Assembly: GCA_035530195.1 (NCBI GenBank)
Contig: DATKVG010000197.1
Coordinates: forward strand, 1 to 61,074
Length of the DNA stretch: 61,074 nt
Reading direction: 5' to 3'
Source of the DNA: JAPLKX01 sp035530195
GTDB lineage: Bacteria; Hydrogenedentota; Hydrogenedentia; Hydrogenedentales; SLHB01
Shown: positions 60,588-61,074 of the stretch, piece by piece
Layout: every line of letters starts with the position of its first letter
Numbering within the stretch: the stretch's first letter is position 1
Made by a program: the position numbers and the translations under genes
Notes under the pieces: model-generated
Told to the model about the DNA's origin: nothing
The model's input: only the letters and a program-made list of their open reading frames with translations
Databases searched by the model: none

Positions 60588-61074
60588 ACCACAGCTGATG
60601 CCGTAGAAAGTAAGGACGAGGCGAGAGTATACCTGAGCGGGGATTCCCATCAAACCACAGCCTAAAATACCGCTGGTCGCTGCACGCCCGGAGTATACCT
60701 GAGCGGGGATTCCCATCAAACCACAGCGGTCCTGACAGTACCGTTTGTGAACCTGCAAGTATACCTGAGCGGGGATTCCCATCAAACCACAGCAGATGCC
60801 GGCGCCGGCCGGATACGCCATGGAGTATACCTGAGCGGGGATTCCCATCAAACCACAGCCCGTTGTAGGCAGTACCCGTCCGCATTCTGAGTATACCTGA
60901 GCGGGGATTCCCATCAAACCACAGCCCAACATTGCGACGTACGGGCTGATCACAAAGTATACCTGAGCGGGGATTCCCATCAAACCACAGCCAGCAGCCA
61001 AACCCGGTCTTCTGGGCGTATAGTATACCTGAGCGGGGATTCCCATCAAACCACAGCCGAGGGACAGAACCGGC
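60560..61074 (-). CRISPR. CRISPR array, 8 repeats in the window, continues beyond it
   Basis: Eight identical 36-bp repeats at 60560, 60626, 60692, 60758, 60824, 60890, 60956 and 61022 (exact 66-bp period), with seven 30-bp spacers and 17 bases of an eighth. On the plus strand the repeat begins AGTATACCTGAG and ends AAACCACAGC. All repeats are identical, so there is no degenerate end here. Transcription sense is inferred as minus from the tracrRNA and the repeat promoters. I saw no match of a spacer to this window. Confidence 0.98.

Noticed and set aside
60560..61074. Plus-strand open frames across the CRISPR array encoding repeated peptides
   Set aside because: The 66-bp period is divisible by three, so frames stay open by chance; the unit is clearly repeat plus spacer.

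Overview
The window is 61 kb of GC-rich bacterial DNA. The gene style suggests an uncultured PVC-like or Hydrogenedentota-like bacterium. The clues are two prepilin-like secretion proteins with a conserved MDGHVEF-type tail, a lone RRM protein, a DUF374 acyltransferase, sialidase-like and ThuA-like proteins, and intergenic spaces packed with dispersed short repeats. This placement is inference. No rRNA or tRNA gene was recognised.

Layout. 0-10 kb: acetolactate synthase, a sialidase-like protein facing a DHDPS-family lyase, small membrane and TPR proteins, the RNA ligase RtcB with its activator archease, and a B12-type radical SAM enzyme. 9.8-12.8 kb: a membrane-anchored STAND (NB-ARC/TPR) ATPase bracketed by two nearly identical 88-bp palindromic elements. 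13-25 kb: housekeeping genes (pdxJ, glmM, recA, an AsmA-like protein, a SPOR protein, panE, a DUF374 acyltransferase, ThuA) separated by repeat-filled spaces. 25-34 kb: prepilin, rhodanese-membrane protein, an NrfA-like fragment, RRM protein, LRR surface protein, and a cassette of membrane genes inserted between two copies of the 5' end of a URO-D-family gene. 34-39 kb: a probable anaerobic catabolic operon made of a URO-D-type methyltransferase homologue, a glycyl-radical enzyme, its activase and an FMN split-barrel protein.

41.5-51 kb: an Rnk-like regulator, a histidine kinase and an NtrC-type sigma54 activator sit directly before a clear -24/-12 promoter. That promoter leads into a five-gene operon: a Cys-rich protein, NuoE, a NuoF-GltD fusion, a NuoG-like Fe-S protein and an FMN-binding glutamate-synthase core. 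I read it as a nitrogen-regulated, possibly electron-bifurcating glutamate synthase complex. It has no hydrogenase active-site domain.

51-61 kb: FGGY kinase plus class II aldolase, an esterase, a hicBA toxin-antitoxin pair between the esterase and a copy of its 5' end, then a compact type II-C CRISPR-Cas locus (cas9, cas1, cas2 and an array running off the window). A complete tracrRNA can be read on the minus strand upstream of cas9, with consensus promoter, anti-repeat and terminator. The anti-repeat is a degenerate CRISPR repeat. On the other strand it keeps the same built-in promoter carried by every array repeat, and that promoter points at cas9. The best leads are this bidirectional tracrRNA/cas9 control element, the glutamate synthase-diaphorase operon, the glycyl-radical cluster, the palindrome-flanked STAND gene, and two gene-5'-end duplications that flank cassettes.
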